From: Anadara kagoshimensis | Lineage: Eukaryota; Mollusca; Bivalvia; Arcoida; Arcidae | Length of the DNA: 64,000 nt | Assembly: GCA_021292105.1 (NCBI GenBank) | Contig: CM037864.1 | Coordinates: 39,060,486 to 39,124,485 of the forward strand | Direction: 5' to 3' | Shown here: positions 37,701-51,367 of the stretch, piece by piece | Position numbering within the stretch: position 1 is the first letter of the stretch | Layout: every line of letters starts with the position of its first letter | Notes under the pieces: model-generated | Seen by the model: only the letters and a program-made list of their open reading frames with translations | Told to the model about the DNA's origin: nothing | Database searches by the model: none | Made by a program: the position numbers and the translations under genes

Positions 37701-40700
37701 TAAAACCTTCAGAGGTTAATGCAACATCATATTTTTCCATTATCGGTTACGGAGAGAAAATGATTTTGCTTCTTAGATCGCCTTGTCTTAGTTATGGTAA
37801 CCGTAGCAACACCACGAATAAATCTGAACTACACCAGCCTATATATACTTCAGAACAAATATCATTGATATCTGTTCAGTTGTTTCAGAAGAGAAGTCAA
37901 AATTGGGTGTCAAAGATGTTATTCCGATTAAATGATTAACGAAAACTTATTGAAGTCATTTGTACATTTCATTTGTATGTTGCAAAAGAACGCGCTTTTG
38001 TGTTATTTCCTTGTTGTACTGCCAAAACATTCTCTGAATCGGAAGTTTGGAAACCTTTTTAACATAATCTACATTTTTAGCTCACCTGAGCTGAAAGCTC
38101 AGATGAGCTATTGCAATGGTTCACCGTCCGTCGTCTGTCGTGCGTTAACTTTGTACATTTTAATCATCTCCTCTAAAACTACTAAGCCAAATTTGATGAA
38201 ACTTAGTGATTATGATGCCTAGGTTAAGGTCTTTCAGATTTGCACAAATAAAAGGATTGTGTCCCCTTGGGGCCCTATAAAGTGGGAAATTGTAAAATCT
38301 TTAAAAATCATCTCCTCTGAACTTACAAGAGATATAGCATAGATATTTCATGTGAAACATACTTAGGGCACCTAGTTTCAGATTTGCACAAATCATAACT
38401 GTTGAGGCCAAAATGGGGAAATGGCAAGGTACTTAAGGGGAAAATCACTAAAATTAATGTATTGGTCAATATATCTTATCTATAAACTTTTTGTATAGGC
38501 ATGTATATTGGAATATTGTAGGTATTGGCCTAACGGTCATTTTGATATATGAATAAAGGTCATAGGTTCAAAGGTCAAGGTCATAGATGCAAACGAATAT
38601 TTAAATGGTCATTATCTCAAAAACTATAAACTTTTTGTATAGGCATGTATATTGGAATATTGTAGGTATTTGGCCTAACGATCATTTTGATATATGAATA
38701 AAGGTCATAGGTTCAAAGGTCAAGGTCATAGATGCAAACGAATATTTAAATGGTCAATTATCTTAAAAACTATAAACTTTTTGTATAGGCATGTATATTG
38801 GAATATTGTAGGTATTGGCCTAACGATCATTTTGATATATGAATGAAGGTCATAGGTTCAAAGGTCAAGGTCAGAGACACGAACAAATACTTAAATGGTT
38901 AATTATCTAAAAAATTATAAACTTTTTGTATAGGCATGTATCTTAGAATATTGTAGGTATGTTTTAGCTGTTTATAAATAACATATTGTAGCTAGACTTT
39001 AGATATGTTATATATAGCATACTTATATAATAATTATTATAATTAATTTGCAAAAATACTTGCATATTATTTGCCCTTACTGCTGAAAATTTTGATATTC
39101 TCTTTTATTAATGTCATTGACCATTGGACCTCTGCATAAGATATGTACTCTGCATCAGGTGATCGTTAAGGCCCATGGGTCTCTTGTTGGTTTCTTTTAA
39201 TGCTGTTCTGTGTCCAGTTCTTTTTCTCTGTATATCGAGTAGGCAGTTATTTACGAGCTGGAATTAGTTGCCATATACATTGTATTTTCCCAATATTATT
39301 GGAAAAGCTAACTAACAGCTTTAGAAAATGATTCCAGAAAATGTTTTTTTTGTAAGACTACAAAAAAAGTCGCAGTGATATTTTGCAGATCAAGTTTAAG
39401 AAAAAGTGATGTCAATTTTGTTTAAGTACAGTCCTGGTTGACGGGCTATTGACATCACAGTCATTTTTGTACAGCGTGAACAAAGTGAACCTGTACTTTG
39501 TCATCGCTTTCTTCCAAGATATCGAGCTTCTTTGCTATGAAATTATAAGATATGAGTACACCTGGAAATAGTGCGCCTGATAAATGAGCGTGAAAGAAGT
39601 ATATCTGTTTTATCGTGAGATATGTATTCTGAGACGGGTAATGCATTTGGTTACATATGCACATTTGGAATAAATTTTCGGAATACATTTCAGAATCTAG
39701 TAAAATATTGCGACGGGATGCATCTAATAATTTCTGCAATTTGGCGAACTGATCTCATGTTTACAATAAAAAGTAGTTCGAGAAGTTTGCGTCCTACGAT
39801 GTAAAATCATAACTTTTTAAGAAATGAACATCAACGGCAGGTTGTTTAATTAATTCTTCGTGAAATCTACGGAAATTTAAATTTATTTTGAAGGTTATGA
39901 TAACGTATTTTAATGTTGAGGCAATTGTGTCATATTTTAAAATGTTTATCGATTAGATTTTACTTCGTGAAAGGGAGATAATTCGTACAGTGTTGTATGC
40001 AAATTTTATATACAGTCGTTTTACCAGTTCTGAACAGGGTTTCATATAAGCGCTGCTGCAGACGTCATCCACAAGCAGAGGAAATAAAATTTATGTGGTG
40101 TAATAATACAAATGTTTACTGATTCCAAAATATCGACACCTGTCCTCAAAAACACGTGGTAGTATGTTTTCTTGAAAAAAGCATTTCCGTGATCACGATT
40201 TGTTTACATCGTTAAACTAGGTCACCAACAATCTGTCGTACATTTAGGAAGCGGTTGAAGAAACAGCAAATTGAGAAAGTTATTTTGCGATTCCTTTAAT
40301 TGAACGGGATTGAAATTTTAGATTATTCGGTAGTAAAAATTCGGAACTGGTAAAACAACTAAATGATCCAGTTATGCATACAACCGCTAGAATGTACCCC
40401 CTCATAGCGACGGTAGGATCTGCAAAACTCTACTTTCTCTCTATCCGAAATGACAAAACGATCGGGTACAACTTTTTTAAATTTTAATTACCGATTGTCT
40501 TTTTCATATATTTATGAAATTAATTTTTTCTACCATTTAATTCAGCAATACATGGTTTGGTACATAAAAATTTGTTTCTTTTTCCAAAAAAAAACCCATC
40601 CGTCGGATTATATGCATAGATCAACGACACACACACCCCCCCCCCCCCCCCCCCCCCCCGAATTTTCGGTTATATTCTGTCTTGCCACAACACAATTTTC

Positions 40701-43124
40701 CCAACTACGCTGTACAGCAGCACGACAGTGCTATGTTTTAAGCTTATATTCAGATAAAGCTGAATAAAATGTTTAATCATTGTCCGTTAAAACTTTTGTT
40801 CAATCATACCTAATGCAGACTGGAATTAAACAATTTAACCAGTTTCCTGTTTCCTGTCTGGCAGGTTTTTTTTTAATAACATATATACAAAATATACACG
40901 ACACCCACCTACCACCTACCAGATGAGCAGGACGTTACTAGTGTTATAATCACTTTTGTTAGGGGGTTATATAAATTTTCTGAATTTATCTATAGACATA
41001 ATAACAGGCACATAGCCGGTTGTAATTTTGAACAAATCATAGTGGTATGGAAACATTGGAATGACTGTAACTTGTATATCACAGTATTATTTGTATGAAC
41101 TTTTCTTGTATATGTAATTACCCCCGAAAAGAGTAAAAGTGTGTACAACTTAATGCTTAAGTACTTTCGACAGCTTACAAGAGTAAAATTATTTACTAAT
41201 AACAAAATTATTTTCTAATTTTTGCTTATTTTTAAATAAAGTCTGAAGGTTATCAATCTTCAGTAACATTAGTTAGTATAACTGCAGGCATGGGGCGAAT
41301 TACATTGCAATGTAATGCATTACATTACAATTACTCTGACAAAAGTAGCTTTATATTACAATTACAATTACATGTATTTTGGAAAGTAATGCATTACATT
41401 ACAATTACTTTACCAAAGTAATGCATTATATTACACATTACATCTCATAAAGAATCCAAACATATAAATACGATATGTTTCGGATTCAGAATTTGAAATT
41501 GAAATTTTGGGTTCTTTTTCTATAAAGTTCTTATGTTTTGATTTTCAATTGTTGAAAACAGGAGTATATATAGTCAATAAGTGTATGTATAGATTCTTTT
41601 CGCTTTGGGTCATTCAACTGATATTTCTGCTGTTTACCAGTAGGTTTTACAAAATTTGTCAAAGTTGATTGTTCATCTATGTCAGGCTTTTTATTATCTA
41701 AATATACATTTCTGTTTTACTCTAAAAATTAAGAAGAAAAAACAGAAATGTTGTAAGGAATTTTTTCATATTATATGTTTTTATTTTTTTATTTATTTCA
41801 TTCACTGAATGTTTCTTAATTACCATTAAATCAAAACAGTAACAGGAGTTGATAGGTATACAAACTAATTAGTGGTATTGTCAGGTGTAAATTATAAACC
41901 ATACTTAACAAATAATTTCTTTAATCATTAAAGATAGGTTACTTTAATAGCATATAAAAAGGATTAAAAAAAACAATCTCTGGTAAAAATAAAATTGTTT
42001 TCATCACAGGTTATAAGTTAAAGCAAAATTACAAATTATTGTAGTTACTGAAACTTATATTTAGATATTTTGCAAATTTTGATGTGATCTTTAGACTTCA
42101 ATAGTACTAAAAACAGCATTTGCATTTTGCTTTAAAATGTATTTTTATCCTTTACATTTGTTGGAAATTCAAAATGATCTGAAGTATACTAACTTTTTGC
42201 ATTTTATATAGTTTTAGTATTAAGGTTGAATGAAATAAATCATTAGTTTGACAAATTAACAGTTAAAAGTTACAATTTTTCTAGACATCGATTTTTATAT
42301 TTATATTAGGGAAAAAAGTAGCCTGTAGGTACTTACTAGCCCTGAATTGTAATGGTAATAATATCTAACATTTAATACAGAGAAGTAATGCTATGTAATG
42401 CCATGTAATGCTTAATTACATGCATTTTTGTCTATGTAATGCATTACATTACAATTACATGTAATGCAAAAATTAAGGCATTACATTACATGCATTACTT
42501 TGAGAAATGTAATGCATTACAGGGCATTACAATTACAAATTAGCATTACCCCATGCCTGTATAACTGATATAGAAAATATATAATTACTATATGTAACTA
42601 TGATGATGGTATCATTTCATTGTAGTACAACAAAATATTGCCTACTTTCTATTTTAGCAAGAACTTAAAGTTTCAGTAAGCAGTGAGTGGTCGTTTATTG
42701 CACAATTTGATGCACCAGACACTAACCGCAACTCATACTGCAGAAACAACAAGAGGCAAAGTGTTCAAACATAATCATTTAGCAGTTTGGAGGTGTATTT
42801 ACTCGAACGATTTGACTCTTGTGGCTAACCACTTTGGGATTGATGAAAAATGAGAAACATCCCCAAAATCAATACACGGATTCGTGTGACAAACTTTCTT
42901 AACATTGCAAATAAAATTGAAAACATGTTATGGGTTTGGTTAAGAATTGGAATGGTGTTTATAAATTATCATTATTGTAATGAGAAAAGATGTTTTAGCC
43001 CTTACTAGTTCAAGATAATGTATACACGTTATGATTATGTTATCTAACCGGTTACAACAAAAATAATCTTATAAAATTATAATTTGTACATTATGTACGT
43101 CTTGAAAGAATGTTAAAAAAAAAC

Positions 43125-43170
<46 letters not shown>

Positions 43171-46100
43171 AAAGCCAATACGTAACATTTTGGGGCAGAT
43201 CGATCGAATATACATTCAAATTCTTGTTTCATTTTATATGAAACAAAAAAATTGAATATATTAACCAGATATTGGAAACATTTTTCTTTTCATGTAATTA
43301 AACAATTCACAAACCTTTCGACATGTATACATAGAATGATACAACAAATATTGCAGTAGAGTCCAAACACTGTTTCAGAACCTTTTTTATTATTATATAT
43401 ATATTGCCATTTATATTTTCTGCATCAGTCGAATGTCGATTTCTTTTTAGCCAGATTTGGTAGGTCCTGCGGAGACAGGGAAACATTACCATCAAATACA
43501 AACTTTATTATATAAAATATCCATTAGATAATGGCTTCATGTCTTAAAACAACCATCAGGGGTATTTACAGCAAATGTAATGAAACAATATTAGTGACTG
43601 CTAAGGTTGCATTTCCCTATATCTTCCTTCATAGATACGTTTGGCTCTCCAGAAAACTTCGTTTGCTAGATGAGAACGAATAGCAGGTAAAAACGCTACC
43701 ACACATAGCTGGGGACATTGAAAAGACATTGATTGCAAGAGCAAAAAGTAACATATTAGAAATGTGGAGAGGTACATGCAAAGGAGAAGTGCGGATATAA
43801 GGAGTGCTTTCAAAATTTAGATAAACACAGTAGGAAATTATTTCTTTTCATCTTTTTTTAAGCTAGATATAGGCCGTAAATAGTTTAGTTGAATTAAAAA
43901 AGTGGAATAGCGAACAAGAACGATAAAGGTCGATTGAGCTGTGGATATAATAAGAATTTCAAAAAATGTTTACTGACAAATAGAAAGAAATTAATTTAGT
44001 AAATAAAAAGGAATAACTAAAGCAAAGAAAAAATCAAAATGAGGGAGAAGATAAATGCTCTGTGAAAAAGTTAGGATAAGTAGTCTTTCTTTTTGGTGAG
44101 TTTGAAATTAGGTTGAACCAGTTGAGATCTAAATAATAGCTAATCTGAATGTCTAATGAAATTTTAATTTATATTAAGGAAATAAACCGAAATCCAGATT
44201 ACATTAACCAGTTTCTGAGTTTGTTTAAACACAATGTCAAAACACAAGGTACAAAAACTGTACAATCCTTGATATTAGAAAAAGCGACCGAAACAGAAAA
44301 CATCAAATCGTTTCGACAACCAAAGCTCAGTCATCTTAACCTTAAAAGAATTAAGAAAGAATGTTGTGTGTGTTACATGTTTAAAAATGCCTATACATCC
44401 AAATGGCTTCTAAATAGCTGACTTTTAGTCTTGTTTGTCTCAGGTTCCAGAAATTGATCTACGGGTGCATTTTGCTTTATCCTAACATGGTTATCAATTT
44501 TAAGGACAAAATTAACAGAAACTAATTGCCATCCAACATTTTTGTTACAAATGTCTTACAGGAAACAATCTGATATAATATCAACACCTCCCGCTGGTAT
44601 TCCTGGGCAGTGTATTCCATTATATATTGTACAGTGTATCTGACACTCAGATACTGTGTATTTTATTTCTAGAAGTTGTTCAAATTTTTGTTACCAAATG
44701 CGTTTCACGTTGAACATACTTTTGTTACCAAATGCGTTTTCGGGAAAAGTTGGATATCTGTTAAATTTTGGTGATATCTCATCAGATATCTACTATTTTT
44801 CATATCTACAACTCTGACTGACACTCAGATACTGTGTATTTTATTTCTAGAAGTTGTTTAAATTTTTGTTACCAAATGCGTTTCAGGTCGAACATACTTT
44901 TGTTACCAAATGCGTTTTCGGGAAAAGTTGGATATCTCTGTTTTTGGTGATATCTCATCAGATATCTACTATTTGTCATATCTACAACTCCGAATGACAC
45001 TCAGATGCCGTGTATTTTATTTCTAGAAGTTGTTTAAATTTTTGTTACCAAATGCGTTTCAGGTCGAACATACTTTTGTTACCAAATGCGTTTTCGGGAA
45101 AAGTTGGATATCTGTTATTTTGGTGATATCTCATCAGATATCTACTATTGTCATATCTACAACTCCGAATGACACTGGATGCCGTGTATTTTATTTCTAG
45201 AAGTTGTTTAAATTTTTGTTACCAAATGCGTTTCACGTTCAACATACTTTTGTTACCAAATGCGTTTTCGGGAAAAGTTGGATATCTGTTAAATTTTGGT
45301 GATATCTCATCAGATATCTACTATTTGTCATATCTACAACTCCGAATGACACTCAGATGCCGTGTATTTTATTTCTAGAAGTTGTTTAAATTTTTGTTAC
45401 CAAATGCGTTTCAGGTCGAACATACTTTTGTTACCAAATGCGTTTTCGGGAAAAGTTGGATATCTCTTTGTTTTTGGTGATATCTCATCAGATATCTACT
45501 ATTTGTCATATCTACAACTCCGAATGACACTGGATCCGTGTATTTTATTTCTAGAAGTTGTTTAAATTTTTGTTACCAAATGCGTTTCAGGTCGAACATA
45601 CTTTTGTTACCAAATGCGTTTTCGGGAAAAGTTGGATATCTCTGTTTTTGGTGATATCTCATCAGATATCTACTATTTGTCATATCTACAACTCCGAATG
45701 ACACTCAGATGCCGTGTATTTTATTTCTAGAAGTTGTTTAAATTTTTGTTACCAAATGCGTTTCAGGTCGAACATACTTTTGTTACCAAATGCGTTTTCG
45801 GGAAAAGTTGGATATCTCTTTGTTTTTGGTGATATCTCATCAGATATCTACTATTTGTCATATCTACAACTCCGAATGACACTCAGATGCCGTGTATTTT
45901 ATTTCTAGAAGTTGTTTAAATTTTTGTTACCAAATGCGTTTCACGTTGAACATACTTTTGTTACCAAATGCGTTTTCGGGAAAAGTTGGATATCTGTTAA
46001 ATTTTGGTGATATCTCATCAGATATCTACTATTTGTCATATCTACAACTCCGAATGACACTCAGATGCCGTGTATTTTATTTCTAGAAGTTGTTTAAATT

Positions 46101-49100
46101 TTTGTTACCAAATGCGTTTCAGGTCGAACATACTTTTGTTACCAAATGCGTTTTCGGGAAAAGTTGGATATCTCTTTGTTTTTGGTGATATCTCATCAGA
46201 TATCTACTATTTGTCATATCTACAACTCCGAATGACACTCAGATGCCGTGTATTTTATTTCTAGAAGTTGTTTAAATTTTTGTTACCAAATGCGTTTTTG
46301 TTACCAAATGCGTTGTAACACACCACAATGTTATACATGTACCGTACTTTTGTGATGAAATTACAAAATTCTTTTAATTTATTGTAGTTTATATATAGAG
46401 TAAATCCTCAGTAATTCAAACAATTTTTCCAAATATTTGTTTTTTCTATGAACTCAAACAAGCGAATAATAAGTTGGGAGCCAAAATTATATCATTAAAG
46501 TTACACTGATGCTTTATATGACTGTTAGTCTCTTTAATGCCATATGAAATATGCACCATTTTATGAATTAACCTACTGTTAACATGTTCATGATGTTTGT
46601 AAGATTCCCCTGTTCCCATCCACATACAAAGTGGTATATTATCAAAATTTTACAAAATGTCTACATTTAACATTGTTAGGTCTGATGCAGTTCTAAGGTT
46701 CTTTTAGATTTCTGAAGGGTGATATGTTTTAGGCTGCTGGGTCATTTTAGGCTACATTATAATGTAGGGTTTTCTAAAAATTGGTTTTCAGGGCTGACTA
46801 AAGTTTTGCCCATTTTTAGAAGCTTTTTCTTCAGATGCATCTAGCACAGTCAAAAAGATTGAAACTATATGGAGGTATATAGGATTTGTCTCCCTTTGAA
46901 TTAGTTTTCTGTATTCAAAATTGTAGCAACCTTTCTATCACCTGTTATACTGAAATTATTACTCAAAGCAGCAGTGTTTAATGAAGTTCTTATGAAGTTG
47001 TCTATGGTGTTTCAGCAGAAAAATAGCATGTCCAACTTAGTAATTATCCATGGTAACTTAGCAGACCATCAACACTGATTTCCTACAAACAAATAAGGGG
47101 TTGAGCCCAAGTGATCTAAATTGCCAACTTAAAGATTACAGTCCCTATCACCACAAAGTTTTGAAACCTGTTCGTGACTGACAATATTAAATATGAAAAC
47201 TAATTTTGTCAGTCACGAACAGGTTTTAAAACTTTGTGGCGATAAGGACTGTAATCCTTAAGTTGGCAATTAAGATCACTAACTTAAAGTAATAGGGATC
47301 ATGTGTATATCTTGTCTGTACAATGTGAACGCTAATCATAGGTAATATGTATATGTATTGACTGTGAATTCTGATGCACCCCAGATATCAGTAGACCTTC
47401 CCATGTACTAATTAATAATATCAACTATTAGATATTAAAATTAGATTGTCAACTATCAACTATAGTGTTGAGGTCTAATTTATTTTATAATACCTCCTCA
47501 CCCTTCAAACAAAGTTTAGGGGGAATATAGGAATTACCCCGTCTGTCTGTCCATCTGGTTGTCTGTTCCAATATCGTGTCCGCTCCATATCCTTCATGTC
47601 TATGGATGGATGTTTTGGCACAAGTCTAAACCAACAAGAGATGATTTGTTGCATATTTATATGCATAAGTCAACAGTCAAGGTCAGAAGGTCAAAGCTTA
47701 GTTTTTCTGTCACAATATCATGTCTGCTCCATATCTTCCATGTCTATCAATGATTTTGATCAAACATGGCACAAATGTTAACCAGCATGAGACAGTGTGT
47801 GGCATACTACATTTATGTGCATAGGTCAAAGGTCAAGGTCAGGAGGTCAAAGTTTAGTTTTTCCTCCACAATATGTTGTCCGCTCCATATCTTCCATGTC
47901 TATCCATGGATTTTGATCAAACTTGGCACAAATGTAAACCAACATGAGCGACAATCTGCTGCATACGACAATGTGTGGCATATGACAATGTGTCGTGTAC
48001 CAAATTTATGTGCATAGATCAAAGGTCAAGGTCAGGAGGTCAAATCTTAGGTTTTCTGTCAAAATATTGTGTCTGCATCATATCTTCCATGTTTATGGAT
48101 GGATTTTGATTAAACTTGTCACAAATGTAAACCAACATGAGACGATGTGTAGCATACCAAATTTATGTGCATAGGTCTAAGGTCAAGGTCAGGAGGTCAA
48201 ATCTTAGTTTTTTTGTTACAGTATCATGTCTGCTGAAATCTTACTTTTATTCTTAGTTCTTTTTAAATCTAAGAGTCATTGCTCTGAAAACAGTGACATG
48301 TATTTATGGAATTTGTTTGTCACAAGAACACAGATGGCGGGTCTACTGATGATGGGTCTACAGGGAGTATTAGTCTCCTTTAGAGACAGCTCTAGTTTAT
48401 GATTTTTACTGCAAGTATTATGAGAATTTACCCTGTTGGCCTCTTGGTTTATTTGCTTTATTAAACATGTATTGCAGTTGCATTTTCAGTATAATATCAG
48501 TCAAAACTTTTTGTTATAAATGGTTCAATATTGAAATGTTGAATATTCATTTGTATGCAAAATAATATAATAGATGTATAAATCTAAATTGATTTTAAGT
48601 TTTATTCATATGTTTTATAACATATGAGTGGTACTCAAAAGTAATAACCAGTTATTTATAAATCTGTCCTGACACATAATTACACTAAAAATGTAAGGAA
48701 TAGTTATGTCATTCACTTATTTGATTAGTAGTTCAGTGTATTTGAAGTACCTGTATGACAAAATAGTCATGAAGTTATTAACTTTCCTTTCTTTGGAAAC
48801 TATGGGCCTCTCGTGCTATAACTGGTATTGGCTCCATTCTTACTAAGGAATGGAGTGTTATTCCGATTTTCTGGTCTACATATTGTCAGCTGATCTGTAT
48901 GATATGCAGTGGTTAGTTTGTTGCATATAACCTAGTATTTCATGTGGCACCCGCAATTTTTCAGAGAAAGACTCCACCCACCCACCACACCCCGCTACAG
49001 AAATGGAGAAAAAAATAATATTAAAATTTTGATACAGAATTTAAAGGGCTGATAAGGAAGTCTTGCCATTTTTGCCTGTTTATGTTCAGATAAATTTATT

Positions 49101-51314
49101 ACTGGTATAACTGTCTTACACTGAGGAGTAATAAAAAACAAGCCATATGGTGGGCGATATTAAATTTATTGAAGTTCTGCTCTGCCATCTGTATATCTCA
49201 CTTCTCGTTTCAGACGAACCCCAATTTTTATGAAGGTTGGTGCAAAACACATTGATAGGAGATGTACATATTGCTTGTATTAAATAACTCAAGGTTCCAT
49301 TGTACATATGTTATCCAATTTAATTTTGATTAAAACTATATTTTCAAGGGAGTATGATACGATACTGTTCAGTGTGGGTGTGTCAGTGTTATGTGGGTAT
49401 GTCATTGTAATGTGGGTGTGTCAGTGTTTCTATCAGTAGAAGCTGCTTTTAAAACAAATTAAACTATATAACTTAAGACAGGTCATAAATGAAAGGGTGG
49501 AACACTTAACTTAATGCATATACAAATTTTATAAGCACCTAATGTTTATTTTTCTGAGTTAAAAGATAACTTGATATAACATGCATGGATATCTGTTTTG
49601 TCTAAAATTTGTGTGGGTTGAAGATTAGTGTTTATGAAATTTCTACTGAGGCATGCCAAAGATGATTTTTTCTCCTATAATTATATCCTCCCCATACTTT
49701 TGTTGCAGGGGGTGGGGGGTAGGGTGATGGATGGGAGCAGGGGTGTGTGTGTTGTATTTAAACTGGAATCACCTTGTCCATCCGTCAATCTGTACACATT
49801 ATTTTGTCCGGAGCTTTGTGCTCCATTCAAAGGCAGGGTCTCAGCATGAGTACTTATGGTAATGGAAATACTAGTTACAGTGAAAAATTACTTTCCCAAG
49901 ATACCAGGAATAGGGAATCGAAACTGGGTCATTGCACAACCATTTTATACAAAAGGTGCCTTATAGACAACACAGTATTAACGGGCCTTGTACATATAGT
50001 ACAACTTCACATCATTGCATTCATTTTTTGTGTTATGGTTACTAGTTATTATAATTTGTGTGAGCTCTGTTTATATTACATTGATGATGCCCATAGATTT
50101 AGAGAACTGCTGTATTTTGTGAAATTTTGTTCCCCACATGATTGCAAATAATACCATTAAATTCAATAAACATGTATAAAATACAGTCAGTCAAGTGGAA
50201 GACCTTGTCAGATTTATCAGTTTATAATGAAAGTTTTACTTTAAAGTATTAACAAGTGGATGGAAATAAAACTTTAATGTTCAAATGTTGACTTAAGGAT
50301 TAGATGTATCGGTACCTTGTATATGCAGTTTGCCTCATCACATACCAGTACCCCTTCTTTGGCCTCCCTATATACCTGGAAGATGTGTGGAAGCTATTCT
50401 GACAAGATATTTTTCATATGAAGTTATCACACTGTAGTCATGTTAAAGGTTCTTCTCAGTTTTATTAATTTATGAAGAGTTAAATCATGACCAGGTAGAG
50501 AAAACTAGTTCAAGTGTGTGTGGTACCACGTTATTAAGTATAGGTGTAATTACCATTATTTACAAGGTTAAATTGTCCAGGTAGATAGTGCAGGTAAAAT
50601 TGACAAATTTTAGTCATCTCTATACAGAATACAGGTAAGATGGGATATAATTTTTTATTTTTTGTGAAATTAATAATTCATTTGTATGTGTATAAAAGAA
50701 AAGGAAAAGATAAAAATTTAAAAACATTATTAAAAACATTTAAGTGGGAAACCTCATTGTTTCATATCAGGATTATGGATATCATTTTTCAAAGTTAAAT
50801 GTACCGGTATTTTAAAAGTGTAAATGCATTATGTAAATTAAAGTTATTGTACTAATAATAAAATTTATGGGATTTAAACAGTGCAACTTTAGAGCGTTAC
50901 AACACATGCTGTGTATATATTAATTTTTTATTGTTAATAACTTTTAGCTGTATTATTGCAATAAGTTCTACATTACAGTAAATTGGTCCTTACTAATTAT
51001 CTTTGTTACATATTAAAATTTTAAAACATGAATACTAGCCCTCAGTGATTGATTAGTCCCATGCACTTCAAGTTAAAATAATTTTTAGACAAATAAAATG
51101 TAAGTAAAACACTGCTGTTTACTTTATCCATAATCTTTGATTTTTATTTTTTTTTTTTTTTCTCCACTGAAGATAAAACAATTGTTTTTTGAAAATCAGC
51201 CAGTTTTGTTGACTATATTTTTTATGTTTATTTTCTTAATTCACGTTCAATATAAGTATGTGTAATAGCATATATAAAACACTAACTGGAATCTACAGAT
51301 ATATTGAATGGTTC

Positions 51315-51367
<53 letters not shown>

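Larger units (their letters stand above)
33977..46320. mobile_element. Giant foldback-type element with satellite arrays as terminal inverted repeats
   Basis: The left end reads TGTTACAACGCATTTGG, and the right end is its exact complement, ending at 46320. Just outside stand identical CACCAC hexamers (33971-33976 and 46321-46326), as expected of a target duplication. Each end consists of a tandem array of the same 178-bp unit in opposite orientation (33977-36987 and 44626-46320), around 7.6 kb of other sequence that has itself taken insertions (37130, 38073, 41285). This matches FoldBack, Galileo or sea-urchin TU elements in architecture; superfamily is not settled and no transposase was recognised inside. 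Confidence 0.7.

Noticed and set aside
39461-39739. 92-codon minus-strand frame as a gene
   Set aside because: No recognisable domain and no convincing start or splice context. Length is within chance for this much sequence.
42659-42770. Alternative terminal exon of the CRACR2-like gene
   Set aside because: Acceptor and AATAAA look good, but joining from exon 3 in the required phase gives a stop after seven codons. Kept only as a possible remnant of a gene in the giant element.
43601-43813. Small secreted peptide (hydrophobic start, 70 codons)
   Set aside because: The hydrophobic start coincides with a pyrimidine-rich acceptor-like stretch on that strand, so the apparent signal peptide is probably translated intron sequence.
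33977-46320. Helitron origin for the giant element
   Set aside because: A hairpin-like ACAGTATCTGAGTGTCAGATA sits at one inner edge, but the outer ends are inverted copies with a hexamer duplication and no TC start or CTRR end.
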